A DNA stretch of 5,648 nucleotides from a bacterium (GTDB taxonomy: Bacteria > Zixibacteria > MSB-5A5 > GN15 > FEB-12). How positions within the stretch are numbered: the stretch's first letter is position 1; the number at the start of each line of letters is the position of its first letter. The position numbers were made by a program, and so were the translations under genes. Positions 1 to 5,648 of the stretch are shown piece by piece. The stretch spans positions 1-5,648 of the forward strand of contig JAUXBJ010000155.1 in the NCBI GenBank assembly GCA_030619425.1, given 5' to 3'. The notes below the pieces were generated by a model. The model had not been told where the DNA came from and did not search any database. It was given only the letters and a program-made list of their open reading frames with translations.

Positions 1-47
1 AGTGTTACCCATGTGCCCGGTCTAAAGTGTAACCTATGTACCCGGTC
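1..47. repeat. Two tandem 22-bp units, possible insertion sequence end
   Basis: Bases 1-22 and 26-47 are near-identical direct repeats separated by the triplet taa. Both have the form agtgt(t/a)acc(c/t)atgt(g/a)cccggtc and differ at only three positions. From memory, paired copies of motifs of the type GTGTTACCCATGT-CCCGGTC occur just inside the ends of some insertion sequences with integrase-core (IS481-like) transposases, where they could act as transposase-binding sites. No transposase gene is visible, so the body of any such element would lie to the left of the window. The exact outer end cannot be placed. The repeat itself is certain; its identity as an IS end is inference. Confidence 0.5.
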
Positions 48-106
48 GTACAATTGATCCCACAGCAAGCTGATGGGCCACCCGTCTACCACGTGAATAC
101 AGTCTT

Positions 107-190
107 GTAGGGTAGGTTTGTCTTCAAACCTGCCGATAATGGCGGGTTCCCTCCTTCGGCGGACTTTCAGCGAAGACGGACCCGCCCTAC
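107..190. repeat. Palindromic repeat-like element abutting the glycosyltransferase stop codon
   Basis: Bases 107-125 and 172-190 form an imperfect terminal inverted repeat that matches at 15 of 19 positions; all four differences are transitions. Two smaller hairpins are nested inside: 111-120 with 125-134 (loop tctt, one wobble pair), and ggcgggtt at 141-148 with the gacccgcc that ends at 187. The right end of the element shares base 190 with the TAG stop codon of the glycosyltransferase on the minus strand (190-192). There is no T-run on either side, so it does not look like a standard intrinsic terminator, although the fold could still slow RNA polymerase or protect the 3' end of the mRNA. 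It resembles a short non-autonomous palindromic repeat. No open reading frame is apparent in 1-189. Confidence 0.6.
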
Positions 191-1539
191 TAAACTGAGG
201 CGGCCGCGTCCTGCACGAGTTGCGCATACCGTGCTGCCAGGGGGCCGGAGGCGTAAGTTGCGTGAGCGAACTCATGGCCGGCGGCGGCAAGGCGAGTGCG
301 TAGGGGGGTGTCCTTGAGTATTCGAATGAGGGCTGAGGCGAGGGCGGGCGGGTCGTCCGGCTCGGCAAGCAGGCCGGTCTGTTCGTGCTCGATAATGTCG
401 GTGATGCCGCCGCTACGCACACCGACCACGGCCGTGCCGCAAAGCATCGCCTCGGACAAGGCCAATCCGAAGCCCTCCTGATAGGAGTTCAGCACCACGA
501 CCGAGGCGCGGTTGTAGACCTCGCGCAGTTCATCCTGCGGTACAGGGCGGTGGATGGTCACTGATGGGGGCAGACCGGGAGGTCTACCGCCCACGGAATC
601 GGGGGATCCGTCACCCTCGGATTCTGGGGTGCCCCAGGGCTTGCCCTGGGTTCCTGGTTCGTGGGCAGATCCCACCCCGCCCTGGCGGGGTGGGGCACCT
701 GACGGACCGACGCTCAGGGAAAGTCCGCGTGCCTCGATCAGTCGTTCGATGTCGGGCTGCAATGGTCCCTCGCCATAGAGCTCCAGTCTCGCCTCGGGGA
801 GTTCTTTCACCACCAGCGCGAATGCCTCAATCAATACGTCCACCCGTTTCTGCTCGGTGAAACGAGTCACCGCCGCCACCAGGGCATCCTCTTTCACAAC
901 ATCTGTGTCGCTGTGGAAAATCGTCTCATCGTGCGGCAACGGCAGTACTTCCAGTCGGTCTTCCAATCGGGGGTCAAGAGTCAGCATCTGATCCCTGAGA
1001 TAGCTGGACACAAATGTCCACCGATTCAAGCTCCGGCAGAAAGACTGCAAGTACCGATACGGCAGCCCGCCAACCTTAATTGCCAGTCTGATATCGGTCC
1101 CATGCGAAGACAGAATCATCGGAAGCGCGCAGTCACGAGCCAGTTGCTTCATCACGAGCCCGGCCGGGACCAGCCAGTGACCGGCGATGACATTGATCTT
1201 CTCTTTCTCAATGATCTCTGTCGCAGCCACGCGAAATTTCTTCACAAAACGTCGAAAGCGCAGCAAGCCACCCAAAGAACTTGTCACGAGGGTTTGCATA
1301 TTACCGCCGTAGGCCAGGTTTTCCTCTTGATCCGAGCCGTAGCGAAAGCGGTAGATTTTGACGCCCGCGTTTTCCTCATACTCGGCCGCGCCGGGATCGT
1401 GTGGCGCCAGAACTATCGGTTGGATCGATTCATCCACCAACCGTCGGCACAACAATGAGATAAACACGCCGGCATGGTCGCCTGGGTAGCGAGGGTAGTT
1501 GTGCGTCAAAATGAGCAATCGAGTGGTTTTCTGCATCAC
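190..1539 (-). CDS. Family 4 (GT-B) glycosyltransferase with an internal repeat-derived insert
   Basis: This cytoplasmic or membrane-peripheral enzyme probably moves a sugar from a nucleotide-sugar donor to a polysaccharide or lipid acceptor; the exact sugar and acceptor cannot be read. The N-terminal Rossmann-like acceptor domain begins with RLLILTHNYPRYPGDHAGVF (residues 7-26) and carries SSHGTD at 144-149. The C-terminal donor domain includes FTEQKR (227-232), LYGEGPL (254-260), and the E-x7-E signature EGFGLALSE (355-363), followed by GGITDIIEHEQTGLLAEPDD, which is typical of GT4 retaining enzymes. Residues about 281-326 are a Gly/Pro/Ser-rich stretch absent from typical family members. 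Without it the protein would be about 403 residues, a usual GT4 length. The reading frame can begin at GTG (1539-1537) or at the adjacent ATG (1536-1534); neither has a clear Shine-Dalgarno sequence, and I slightly favour the ATG. The gene is divergent from its right-hand neighbour. The family call is firm; the specific role is unknown. Confidence 0.92.
   Translation of the reverse strand: MMQKTTRLLILTHNYPRYPGDHAGVFISLLCRRLVDESIQPIVLAPHDPGAAEYEENAGVKIYRFRYGSDQEENLAYGGNMQTLVTSSLGGLLRFRRFVKKFRVAATEIIEKEKINVIAGHWLVPAGLVMKQLARDCALPMILSSHGTDIRLAIKVGGLPYRYLQSFCRSLNRWTFVSSYLRDQMLTLDPRLEDRLEVLPLPHDETIFHSDTDVVKEDALVAAVTRFTEQKRVDVLIEAFALVVKELPEARLELYGEGPLQPDIERLIEARGLSLSVGPSGAPPRQGGVGSAHEPGTQGKPWGTPESEGDGSPDSVGGRPPGLPPSVTIHRPVPQDELREVYNRASVVVLNSYQEGFGLALSEAMLCGTAVVGVRSGGITDIIEHEQTGLLAEPDDPPALASALIRILKDTPLRTRLAAAGHEFAHATYASGPLAARYAQLVQDAAASV
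561..698. repeat. Palindrome-rich element inserted in frame within the glycosyltransferase gene
   Basis: The segment contains a perfect 11-bp stem (671-681 with 684-694), a perfect 8-bp stem cccagggc/gccctggg (633-640 with 643-650), and a 5-bp stem agacc/ggtct (572-576 with 581-585). A 9-bp inverted pair, ggtgcccca (629-637) and tggggcacc (691-699), bounds its right half. Similar heptamers, ctgatgg at 561-567 and ctgacgg at 699-705, flank it and could be a target-site duplication or a chance match. The spacing between them is 138 bp, exactly 46 codons. Cutting this length from the protein joins SLSVGPS to VTIHRPVP, which restores an ordinary GT4 helix-loop-strand. The hairpins have no T-run and lie inside a gene, so they are not read as terminators. 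The boundaries are approximate. Confidence 0.7.
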
Positions 1540-1541
1540 TG

Positions 1542-1547
1542 TATAAT
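1542..1547 (+). promoter_or_regulatory. Candidate -10 hexamer for the DUF4139 gene
   Basis: A perfect TATAAT lies in the divergent intergenic region on the strand of the DUF4139 gene. No good -35 hexamer is seen 16-18 bases upstream, where the sequence falls inside the start of the opposite gene. If it is used, the mRNA would carry a leader of about 140 nt that includes the nested hairpin at 1624-1673. It may simply be chance in an AT-rich stretch. Confidence 0.25.
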
Positions 1548-1623
1548 GTTACAACAATACAGTGCTCACGGAAGAATAAATTGGAAGAAACTTCTGTTTA
1601 GTAGGTATTAGCATTAAAACTTG

Positions 1624-1673
1624 CCAATGCGCTGCTGCCACCCAATGAATGGGGCGATTGGTGGAAACATTGG
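1624..1673 (+). promoter_or_regulatory. Nested inverted repeats upstream of the DUF4139 gene
   Basis: The outer arms ccaatg (1624-1629) and cattgg (1668-1673) are perfectly complementary. The inner arms ccacccaat (1638-1646) and attggtgg (1657-1664) pair with one bulged C. The structure ends about 10 bases before the Shine-Dalgarno sequence GGAGG. It could be an operator or an mRNA leader fold affecting translation; it has no T-run, so it is not an evident terminator. No known riboswitch class is recognised. Confidence 0.35.
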
Positions 1674-1683
1674 TATAAGCTCT

Positions 1684-1688
1684 GGAGG
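1684..1688 (+). promoter_or_regulatory. Shine-Dalgarno sequence of the DUF4139 gene
   Basis: GGAGG sits six bases before the ATG at 1695 and fixes the start of the DUF4139 gene. Confidence 0.8.
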
Positions 1689-1694
1689 TCCGTT

Positions 1695-3041
1695 ATGAGA
1701 ACGTTGAAAACAGTCTGTCTATTATTGGCGCTGCCGCTGGCGGCGTGGGCTGACGACCTGGCGGTTACGGTCTACAACAACAACCTCGGCGTCATCAGTG
1801 AAACTCGCCAACTGAAGTTTGACAAAGGTGTCAATCGGCTGGCCTTTCGGGATGTCCCTTCGCAGATCGACGCCGCCTCGGTCAGATTCGAACTGGTCGG
1901 ATCAGGGCAAAAAGTTTCCATCTTAGAGCAGAACTATGCCTTCGACCTGGTCAGCCCGGAGCAAATGTACCGGAAGTACATCGACAAGGAAATCGAACTT
2001 ATCGACAAAGAAGGTCGGCTTTACGCCGGGACGCTACTGGCCTATCGCAGCGGCGCGGTGACATTGATGGAGTCGACCGGTCGGATCAAGATCGTGCTGC
2101 TCGATAATATCAGCGAGGTCAACTTCCCGTCGTTGCCGGACGGCCTGATCACCAGGCCGACCTTGTTCTGGGAATATCAATCGGATTATGACGGCGAACT
2201 TGACTGTCGCGTGGGTTACCAGACCGGCGGTCTGAGTTGGAGCGCCGAGTATGTCGGGCTTTTGAGTCCGGATGAAACCAAGCTCGATCTTTCCGGCTGG
2301 TCCTCGATCAACAATGTCTCCGGCAAGACCTATCGCGATGCCACGCTGAAGCTCATCGCCGGCGATATCAGTCGCGCCGCGCCACCGCCGCGAATGCTGA
2401 CCAAAGGGATGGCTATGGCTGAGGCGGCTAGCGGCACCGGGATTGAGGAGAAGGCATTCTTCGAGTACCATCTCTATACCCTGCCTCGAAAAGCGACGCT
2501 GGCCGACAAGGAGATAAAACAAATTTCGCTGTTCGACCCCTCCCAGACCACAGTCGAGAAGATTTACACTTACCGTCCCGAACGTCATCCCACCAACGTA
2601 GAAGTGTCGCTGAAGTTCGTAAATGCAAAAGAGGCCGGATTGGGGATGCCGTTGCCGGCGGGACGCGTTCGCCTGTTCAAGGCTGATGACGACGGCTCGG
2701 TGATTCTTTTAGGTGAGGACCGTATCAAACACACGCCGCGTGATGAAGAAGTCAAGGTCAAGGTCGGCAACGCCTTCGATGTGGTCGCCGAAGAGCGGCT
2801 CATGAGTCAGACGCGCATCTCAACAAAGGTCGAAGATCGACAGTATGTGATCGAGCTGCGAAACCGTAAGGACTCGGATATCACCGTAAAAGTCGAAAAG
2901 AGGTTCTACGGTTTCTGGGAGATAATGGAGTCCAGCCTGGCCTATAAGCCCAAGGATGCCAACACCGTTGAGTTTGATGTCCCCCTCGGGGCCGGACAGA
3001 CGGTAGAACTGGTCTTAGTGGTCCGTTTTACGACAAGATGA
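1695..3041 (+). CDS. Exported DUF4139 domain-containing protein
   Basis: The 448-residue product starts with a classic signal peptide: basic start MRTLK, hydrophobic core, and a probable signal peptidase I site AWA|DD after residue 19. It is therefore likely periplasmic or surface-exposed. The rest is beta-rich and fits the DUF4139 family. Landmarks are VTVYNNNLGVISETRQL (about 24-40), YQTGGLSWSAEYVGLL (175-190), LSGWSSINNVSGKTYRDATLKLIAGD as a stretch near 199-224, EYHLYTLPRKATLADKE (257-273) and a late segment PLPAGRVRLFKADDDG (319-334). The family has no established biochemical activity that I can assign, and no catalytic motif is evident. The start is supported by GGAGG six bases upstream. 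There is no C-terminal membrane anchor. It lies directly upstream of an exported TPR protein, with an 84-nt gap, which suggests shared expression. I am confident in the family and the export; the role is unknown. Confidence 0.88.
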   Translation: MRTLKTVCLLLALPLAAWADDLAVTVYNNNLGVISETRQLKFDKGVNRLAFRDVPSQIDAASVRFELVGSGQKVSILEQNYAFDLVSPEQMYRKYIDKEIELIDKEGRLYAGTLLAYRSGAVTLMESTGRIKIVLLDNISEVNFPSLPDGLITRPTLFWEYQSDYDGELDCRVGYQTGGLSWSAEYVGLLSPDETKLDLSGWSSINNVSGKTYRDATLKLIAGDISRAAPPPRMLTKGMAMAEAASGTGIEEKAFFEYHLYTLPRKATLADKEIKQISLFDPSQTTVEKIYTYRPERHPTNVEVSLKFVNAKEAGLGMPLPAGRVRLFKADDDGSVILLGEDRIKHTPRDEEVKVKVGNAFDVVAEERLMSQTRISTKVEDRQYVIELRNRKDSDITVKVEKRFYGFWEIMESSLAYKPKDANTVEFDVPLGAGQTVELVLVVRFTTR

Positions 3042-3053
3042 GCACTCCAGTGG

Positions 3054-3082
3054 TTGACAAGGTGAACAGTAGCAGTTACATT
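3054..3082 (+). promoter_or_regulatory. Candidate sigma70-type promoter before the TPR gene
   Basis: TTGACA (3054-3059), a perfect -35 hexamer, is followed 17 bases later by TACATT (3077-3082), which matches four of six -10 positions. It lies between the DUF4139 stop codon and the TPR start, so the TPR gene could have its own transcription in addition to read-through from upstream. Promoter consensus in this organism is unknown. Confidence 0.35.
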
Positions 3083-3114
3083 CTGCCCGATGATGAGTGA
3101 TTGGACGTGTAGAC

Positions 3115-3120
3115 AGGAGG
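3115..3120 (+). promoter_or_regulatory. Consensus Shine-Dalgarno that selects a TTG start
   Basis: AGGAGG ends five bases before the TTG codon at 3126. The in-frame ATG codons at 3090 and 3093 have no such sequence upstream, and they would place this site inside the coding region. This decides the start of the TPR gene. Confidence 0.8.
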
Positions 3121-3125
3121 TTCTT

Positions 3126-4511
3126 TTGAAACAGTTGGTTAGATCAATAGTAATCGTAGTCCTGACGACCTTAGTGGCTGGTTCGGCGCTGTCTGGTAAG
3201 AAGGCGCGAAAGCTGCCGTTGGATGCTTATATCAAGTCGGCCAAGATCGATATTATTTCGGGTGAGCTGGATCGCTACCCGGAAGCTATCGCCATGCTTG
3301 ACTCGCTTTTCATGCATTACGGCCCTCATGCTGAAGCCCTGCATTGGATGGGGCAGATCAATGTCGACTATATTGAGAAATCGGCCAGTCCGATGGAGAA
3401 GAAGCCGCATATCGACAAAATGGTTGCCTATTTCGACTCTCTCCATCAGTGTTGCGATAACGAGGAGATTAAGAAGAAGTACCGGAAGAACTGCAAGAAG
3501 TACATCAAGCACGCCGACTCGATCACAGTCAAGTACTGGCGCGAGTTTTACAATGCGGGTGTCGAACAGTTGACGGTCATGAATGAGATTAGCGATGAAA
3601 TCGAACTGGCCGAGGATTCGGCCAGTCGCTCCTATCTCGAGGCAAACCTCCAGGCTAACATGGACTCCTGCGTGGCCAACCTGGAACTGGCTATAACCAT
3701 CGATCCCACCAACCACCAGACCTACATCGGTATCGGCAGCGCGTACGAAAAAGCAGGCAACCACGATAAGGCGCTTGAGTGGCAGGAGATCGGACTTGAG
3801 AAGTCACCGGACAGCGTCAAGGCCTCTATGTCGTTATCGATCGGCTACACCTATATCAACATGGATCGATACTGTGATGCCATCCCGCACCTCAAAAACT
3901 ATCTGGCGGATAGTACCACCGACACTACCTGGATGTACAACCTGAGCATTTGTTACAATAACTGCGGCTATTATAACTCCGCACTGGCGATCTATAGCGC
4001 TATTCTTCAGATTAGTCCAAATCACGATAAGGTGCTGAGCGGCGTTGGCCGTTATCACAACGAATTGGCCAGGCGCTATTCCGATTCGGCCAATTTCTAC
4101 TCGGACAAAGGGGATGAGTCCCTGAAGCAGGAATGGCTGGCTCGCAAGGACAAGGCATTTGATTCGTCCTACACGTATTACAAAAGGGCTTTCAAATCAA
4201 ATCCGGACGACGAGTTCGTTGCCGATCAGTTCGCGCTGATTGCCGCCTTGACGGAGCGGTTCGAAGATGCCGCCGAAGGTTACGCCCGGATAGCCGAACT
4301 TCGACCGACCGATCCGGATAACTGGACCTATCTCGGTGATGTCAGTGTCAGCCTCAAACGGTTCACCGAAGCCATCGCCGCTTACGAGAAGGCCGTTGAG
4401 TTCCAGCCGGACGAGGCCGACGTTTGGCAGCAGCTTGCCGACCTTTATCAGAACGAGGGCATGAACAAAAAGGAAGCTGAGGCCAGAGCAAAACTGAAGG
4501 CGCTTAAGTAA
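3126..4511 (+). CDS. Exported tetratricopeptide repeat protein
   Basis: With the TTG start the product is 461 residues and begins with a good signal peptide: basic MKQLVR, then a hydrophobic stretch to about residue 18, with cleavage probably near ALSG (21-24). A longer reading frame reaches ATG at 3090, but the extra 12 residues would spoil the signal peptide, and the strong ribosome binding site lies within them. TPR-type helical hairpins are visible at about 198-231, 232-265, 268-301, 365-397 and 399-432, with a degenerate one to the end; diagnostic runs are AYEKAGNHDKALEWQ and AIAAYEKAVEFQPDEADVW. The N-terminal third is also helical and Lys-rich, and may hold divergent repeats. Seven cysteines (109, 110, 123, 182, 250, 276, 280) could form disulfides outside the cytoplasm. 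TPR proteins act as protein-binding scaffolds; the partner is unknown, and the upstream DUF4139 protein is one candidate. No enzymatic domain is seen. Confidence 0.87.
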   Translation: MKQLVRSIVIVVLTTLVAGSALSGKKARKLPLDAYIKSAKIDIISGELDRYPEAIAMLDSLFMHYGPHAEALHWMGQINVDYIEKSASPMEKKPHIDKMVAYFDSLHQCCDNEEIKKKYRKNCKKYIKHADSITVKYWREFYNAGVEQLTVMNEISDEIELAEDSASRSYLEANLQANMDSCVANLELAITIDPTNHQTYIGIGSAYEKAGNHDKALEWQEIGLEKSPDSVKASMSLSIGYTYINMDRYCDAIPHLKNYLADSTTDTTWMYNLSICYNNCGYYNSALAIYSAILQISPNHDKVLSGVGRYHNELARRYSDSANFYSDKGDESLKQEWLARKDKAFDSSYTYYKRAFKSNPDDEFVADQFALIAALTERFEDAAEGYARIAELRPTDPDNWTYLGDVSVSLKRFTEAIAAYEKAVEFQPDEADVWQQLADLYQNEGMNKKEAEARAKLKALK

Positions 4512-4578
4512 GCTGCCGGCGGCCTATCGGCGCATCCGGTAGAGCACACCGGACAGCCAACCGGCGGCAGGTGGCAGC
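4512..4578. repeat. Inverted and direct short repeats in the TPR-priA gap
   Basis: gctgcc (4512-4517) and ggcagc (4573-4578) are complementary and enclose a perfect 6-bp stem tccggt/accgga (4535-4540 with 4548-4553). The octamer ccggcggc occurs at 4516-4523 and again at 4561-4568. This may fold in the 3' end of the TPR transcript or be a decayed repeat element. No gene is seen here. Confidence 0.3.
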
Positions 4579-4594
4579 AAATAAAGAATCCCGG

Positions 4595-4623
4595 AGCGGT
4601 AGGTGAACACCTGCCGCTTTGTT
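4595..4623 (+). terminator. Probable intrinsic terminator after the TPR gene
   Basis: A 10-bp stem forms between 4595-4604 and 4609-4618, with one T-G wobble and the loop gaac, followed by tttgtt. The T-rich tail is short and interrupted, so termination may be partial. It sits 84 bases after the TPR stop codon and 18 bases before the priA ATG, separating the envelope-type genes from priA. It could instead act as an attenuator in the priA leader. Confidence 0.6.
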
Positions 4624-4640
4624 GTGTGGGGAATACCTGG

Positions 4641-5648
4641 ATGAGCCAAACCGATAGTATAGCCGAGATCGCCGTCGCGGGGCCGCTATGTCGCACCTTC
4701 ACCTATCGCATCCCGATTAATATCGATCCTCTCACCCTCGGTCAGCGAGTCTTAGCGCCATTCGGTCGTACCCGACAGATCGGATTCTACCTTGGTTCCG
4801 GTCAGTCCCAACCGGGCCTTAGTCTCAAGGAGATAATTCGGCCGCTTGATTCAGTCAGTTACTTCAACAGCGAACTGTTTCGGTTTTGTACCTGGGTTGC
4901 CGACTACTACCTGGCCAACCCGGCTGACTGTCTGGCCGCCGCCCTGCCCGGAGTTTTCAAGAGTGCCCGCTCCGCACGCTACCGATGGCGCACTAACACT
5001 GATGAGCTAGGTGATCTGCTGGGGCGACCGGTAAAACCAGGCGGTTTGGTCTCGGCCGAAGCTTTGCGGAAAATCAGAGGCAAGAGGGGCCTGCTCTCAG
5101 GGCTTTTGGAGCAAGCAGCCATTGAGGAAGACTTTGGCAATCAACTTGCTGAAAGACGACGGATCTCCGGCTACCGAATGGCTGACAGCGAAGCGTACCT
5201 GGAGTTCTTTCGGCGACGCAGGATTACGCTGGAACGGTTTGATGGTATCCGGTCGCGCTCCGAACTCAAGCAAGCGAACTGGACCGACTACCTCATCCGT
5301 CAAGCTGCTAAGACCGCCGCCTTAGTTCCGGTTTACGATGACGAAGCCGGTCCGATACTGGATTTCGTGAAGGCCCGCACCGATGTCGACGCCATCCGAC
5401 TAAACGACGAGCAGGACCAGGTGGTGAAGCAGCTGACGGAGCGATTATCGCAGGACTTCTCGTGCAGTCTGCTTCACGGCGTGACCGGCTCCGGGAAAAC
5501 AATCGTCTACTGTCACCTTTGTCAAAAGGTGCTTGACCGTGGCCAAACCGCTCTCGTGCTCACACCGGAGATTGCCCTGGCCGGCAGTACTTTATCGTAC
5601 TTTCGCGGATTCTTTGGTGACCTAGTGACAGTCATCCACTCCGCCATG
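4641..5648 (+). CDS. priA: Primosomal protein N' (PriA), N-terminal part, cut by the window edge
   Basis: PriA is the superfamily 2 helicase that recognises stalled or collapsed replication forks and reloads the replisome by recruiting the primosome. The frame is open for 336 codons up to the last base; the complete protein is usually about 700-820 residues. Residues 1 to about 110 match the 3' DNA-binding domain: IAEIAVAGPLCRTFTYRIP (7-25), GQRVLAPFGRTRQIGFYLG (34-52), and the helix WVADYYLANPADCLAAALPG (85-104). A winged-helix-like linker follows. The helicase core starts near residue 255 with the Walker A motif GVTGSGKT (280-287, Lys 286), then LVLTPEIAL (305-313) and VIHSAM at the edge. 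The DEEH box, zinc-binding cysteines and C-terminal domain lie beyond the window. ATG 4641 has only a weak gggga upstream at a spacing of about 8; the protein start fits the family. The residue after GSGKT is Ile, where Glu is usual. Confidence 0.95.
   Translation, partial: MSQTDSIAEIAVAGPLCRTFTYRIPINIDPLTLGQRVLAPFGRTRQIGFYLGSGQSQPGLSLKEIIRPLDSVSYFNSELFRFCTWVADYYLANPADCLAAALPGVFKSARSARYRWRTNTDELGDLLGRPVKPGGLVSAEALRKIRGKRGLLSGLLEQAAIEEDFGNQLAERRRISGYRMADSEAYLEFFRRRRITLERFDGIRSRSELKQANWTDYLIRQAAKTAALVPVYDDEAGPILDFVKARTDVDAIRLNDEQDQVVKQLTERLSQDFSCSLLHGVTGSGKTIVYCHLCQKVLDRGQTALVLTPEIALAGSTLSYFRGFFGDLVTVIHSAM

Noticed and set aside
1..47. Two repeat units considered as a CRISPR array
   Set aside because: There are only two copies, separated by three bases, with no spacers and no cas genes.
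671..694. Strong GC-rich hairpin considered as a transcription terminator
   Set aside because: It has no T-run on either strand and lies in the middle of an intact coding region.
561..698. The insert considered as an intein or group I/II intron
   Set aside because: It is far too short and lacks splicing motifs; composition and stems fit a palindromic repeat better.
296..1458. Plus-strand open frames opposite the glycosyltransferase (296-481, 554-778, 564-860, 913-1458)
   Set aside because: Their translations show no recognisable domain, and they lie antisense to a gene with clear family motifs; GC-rich codon use explains them.
2034..2803. Minus-strand open frames opposite the DUF4139 gene
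   Set aside because: No family resemblance is seen, and the plus-strand gene has a signal peptide, a ribosome binding site and DUF4139 landmarks.
3171..4058. Open frames overlapping the TPR gene (3171-3764 and 3834-4058 minus, 3223-3573 plus)
   Set aside because: They are shadows of the TPR coding frame with no domain or ribosome binding site support.
4448..4702. Minus-strand small open frame across the TPR-priA gap
   Set aside because: It overlaps the ends of two well-supported genes and the terminator, and the Cys/Pro-rich translation resembles no known small protein.
5097..5502. Small open frames within priA (5122-5325 plus, 5097-5303 and 5308-5502 minus)
   Set aside because: The PriA frame is open throughout and carries the conserved helicase motifs; these are out-of-frame shadows.

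Overview
The window looks like a chromosomal stretch of a moderately GC-rich, Gram-negative-type bacterium. It carries two genes with cleavable-looking signal peptides and a standard housekeeping replication-restart gene. I cannot name the organism from the sequence. A candidate phylum of the FCB type (for example Zixibacteria) fits the mix of a DUF4139 protein, an exported TPR protein and palindromic GC-rich repeats, but this is a weak inference.

Layout, left to right. Bases 1-47 hold two near-identical 22-bp tandem units that resemble the sub-terminal repeats of an insertion sequence whose body would lie off the left edge. Bases 107-190 form a palindromic repeat-like element whose right end touches the stop codon of the first gene. 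Bases 190-1539 (minus strand) encode a GT-B fold family 4 glycosyltransferase. Its C-terminal domain is interrupted in frame by about 138 bp of palindrome-rich DNA (561-698), which adds some 46 Gly/Pro-rich residues. A divergent intergenic region (1540-1694) follows, with a TATAAT hexamer and a nested hairpin. Then come three plus-strand genes: an exported DUF4139 protein (1695-3041), an exported TPR protein best started at a TTG codon (3126-4511), and the N-terminal 336 codons of the PriA primosomal helicase (4641 to the right edge). A probable intrinsic terminator (4595-4623) separates the TPR gene from priA.

How the genes relate. The DUF4139 and TPR genes are co-directional, 84 nt apart and both exported, so they could form a small envelope-associated unit of unknown function, although a possible promoter in the gap would allow separate expression. 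The glycosyltransferase is divergently transcribed and probably serves cell-surface polysaccharide or glycolipid synthesis. priA is an independent housekeeping gene. The most unusual feature is the repeat element tolerated as coding sequence inside the glycosyltransferase. I see no clear new multi-gene system.
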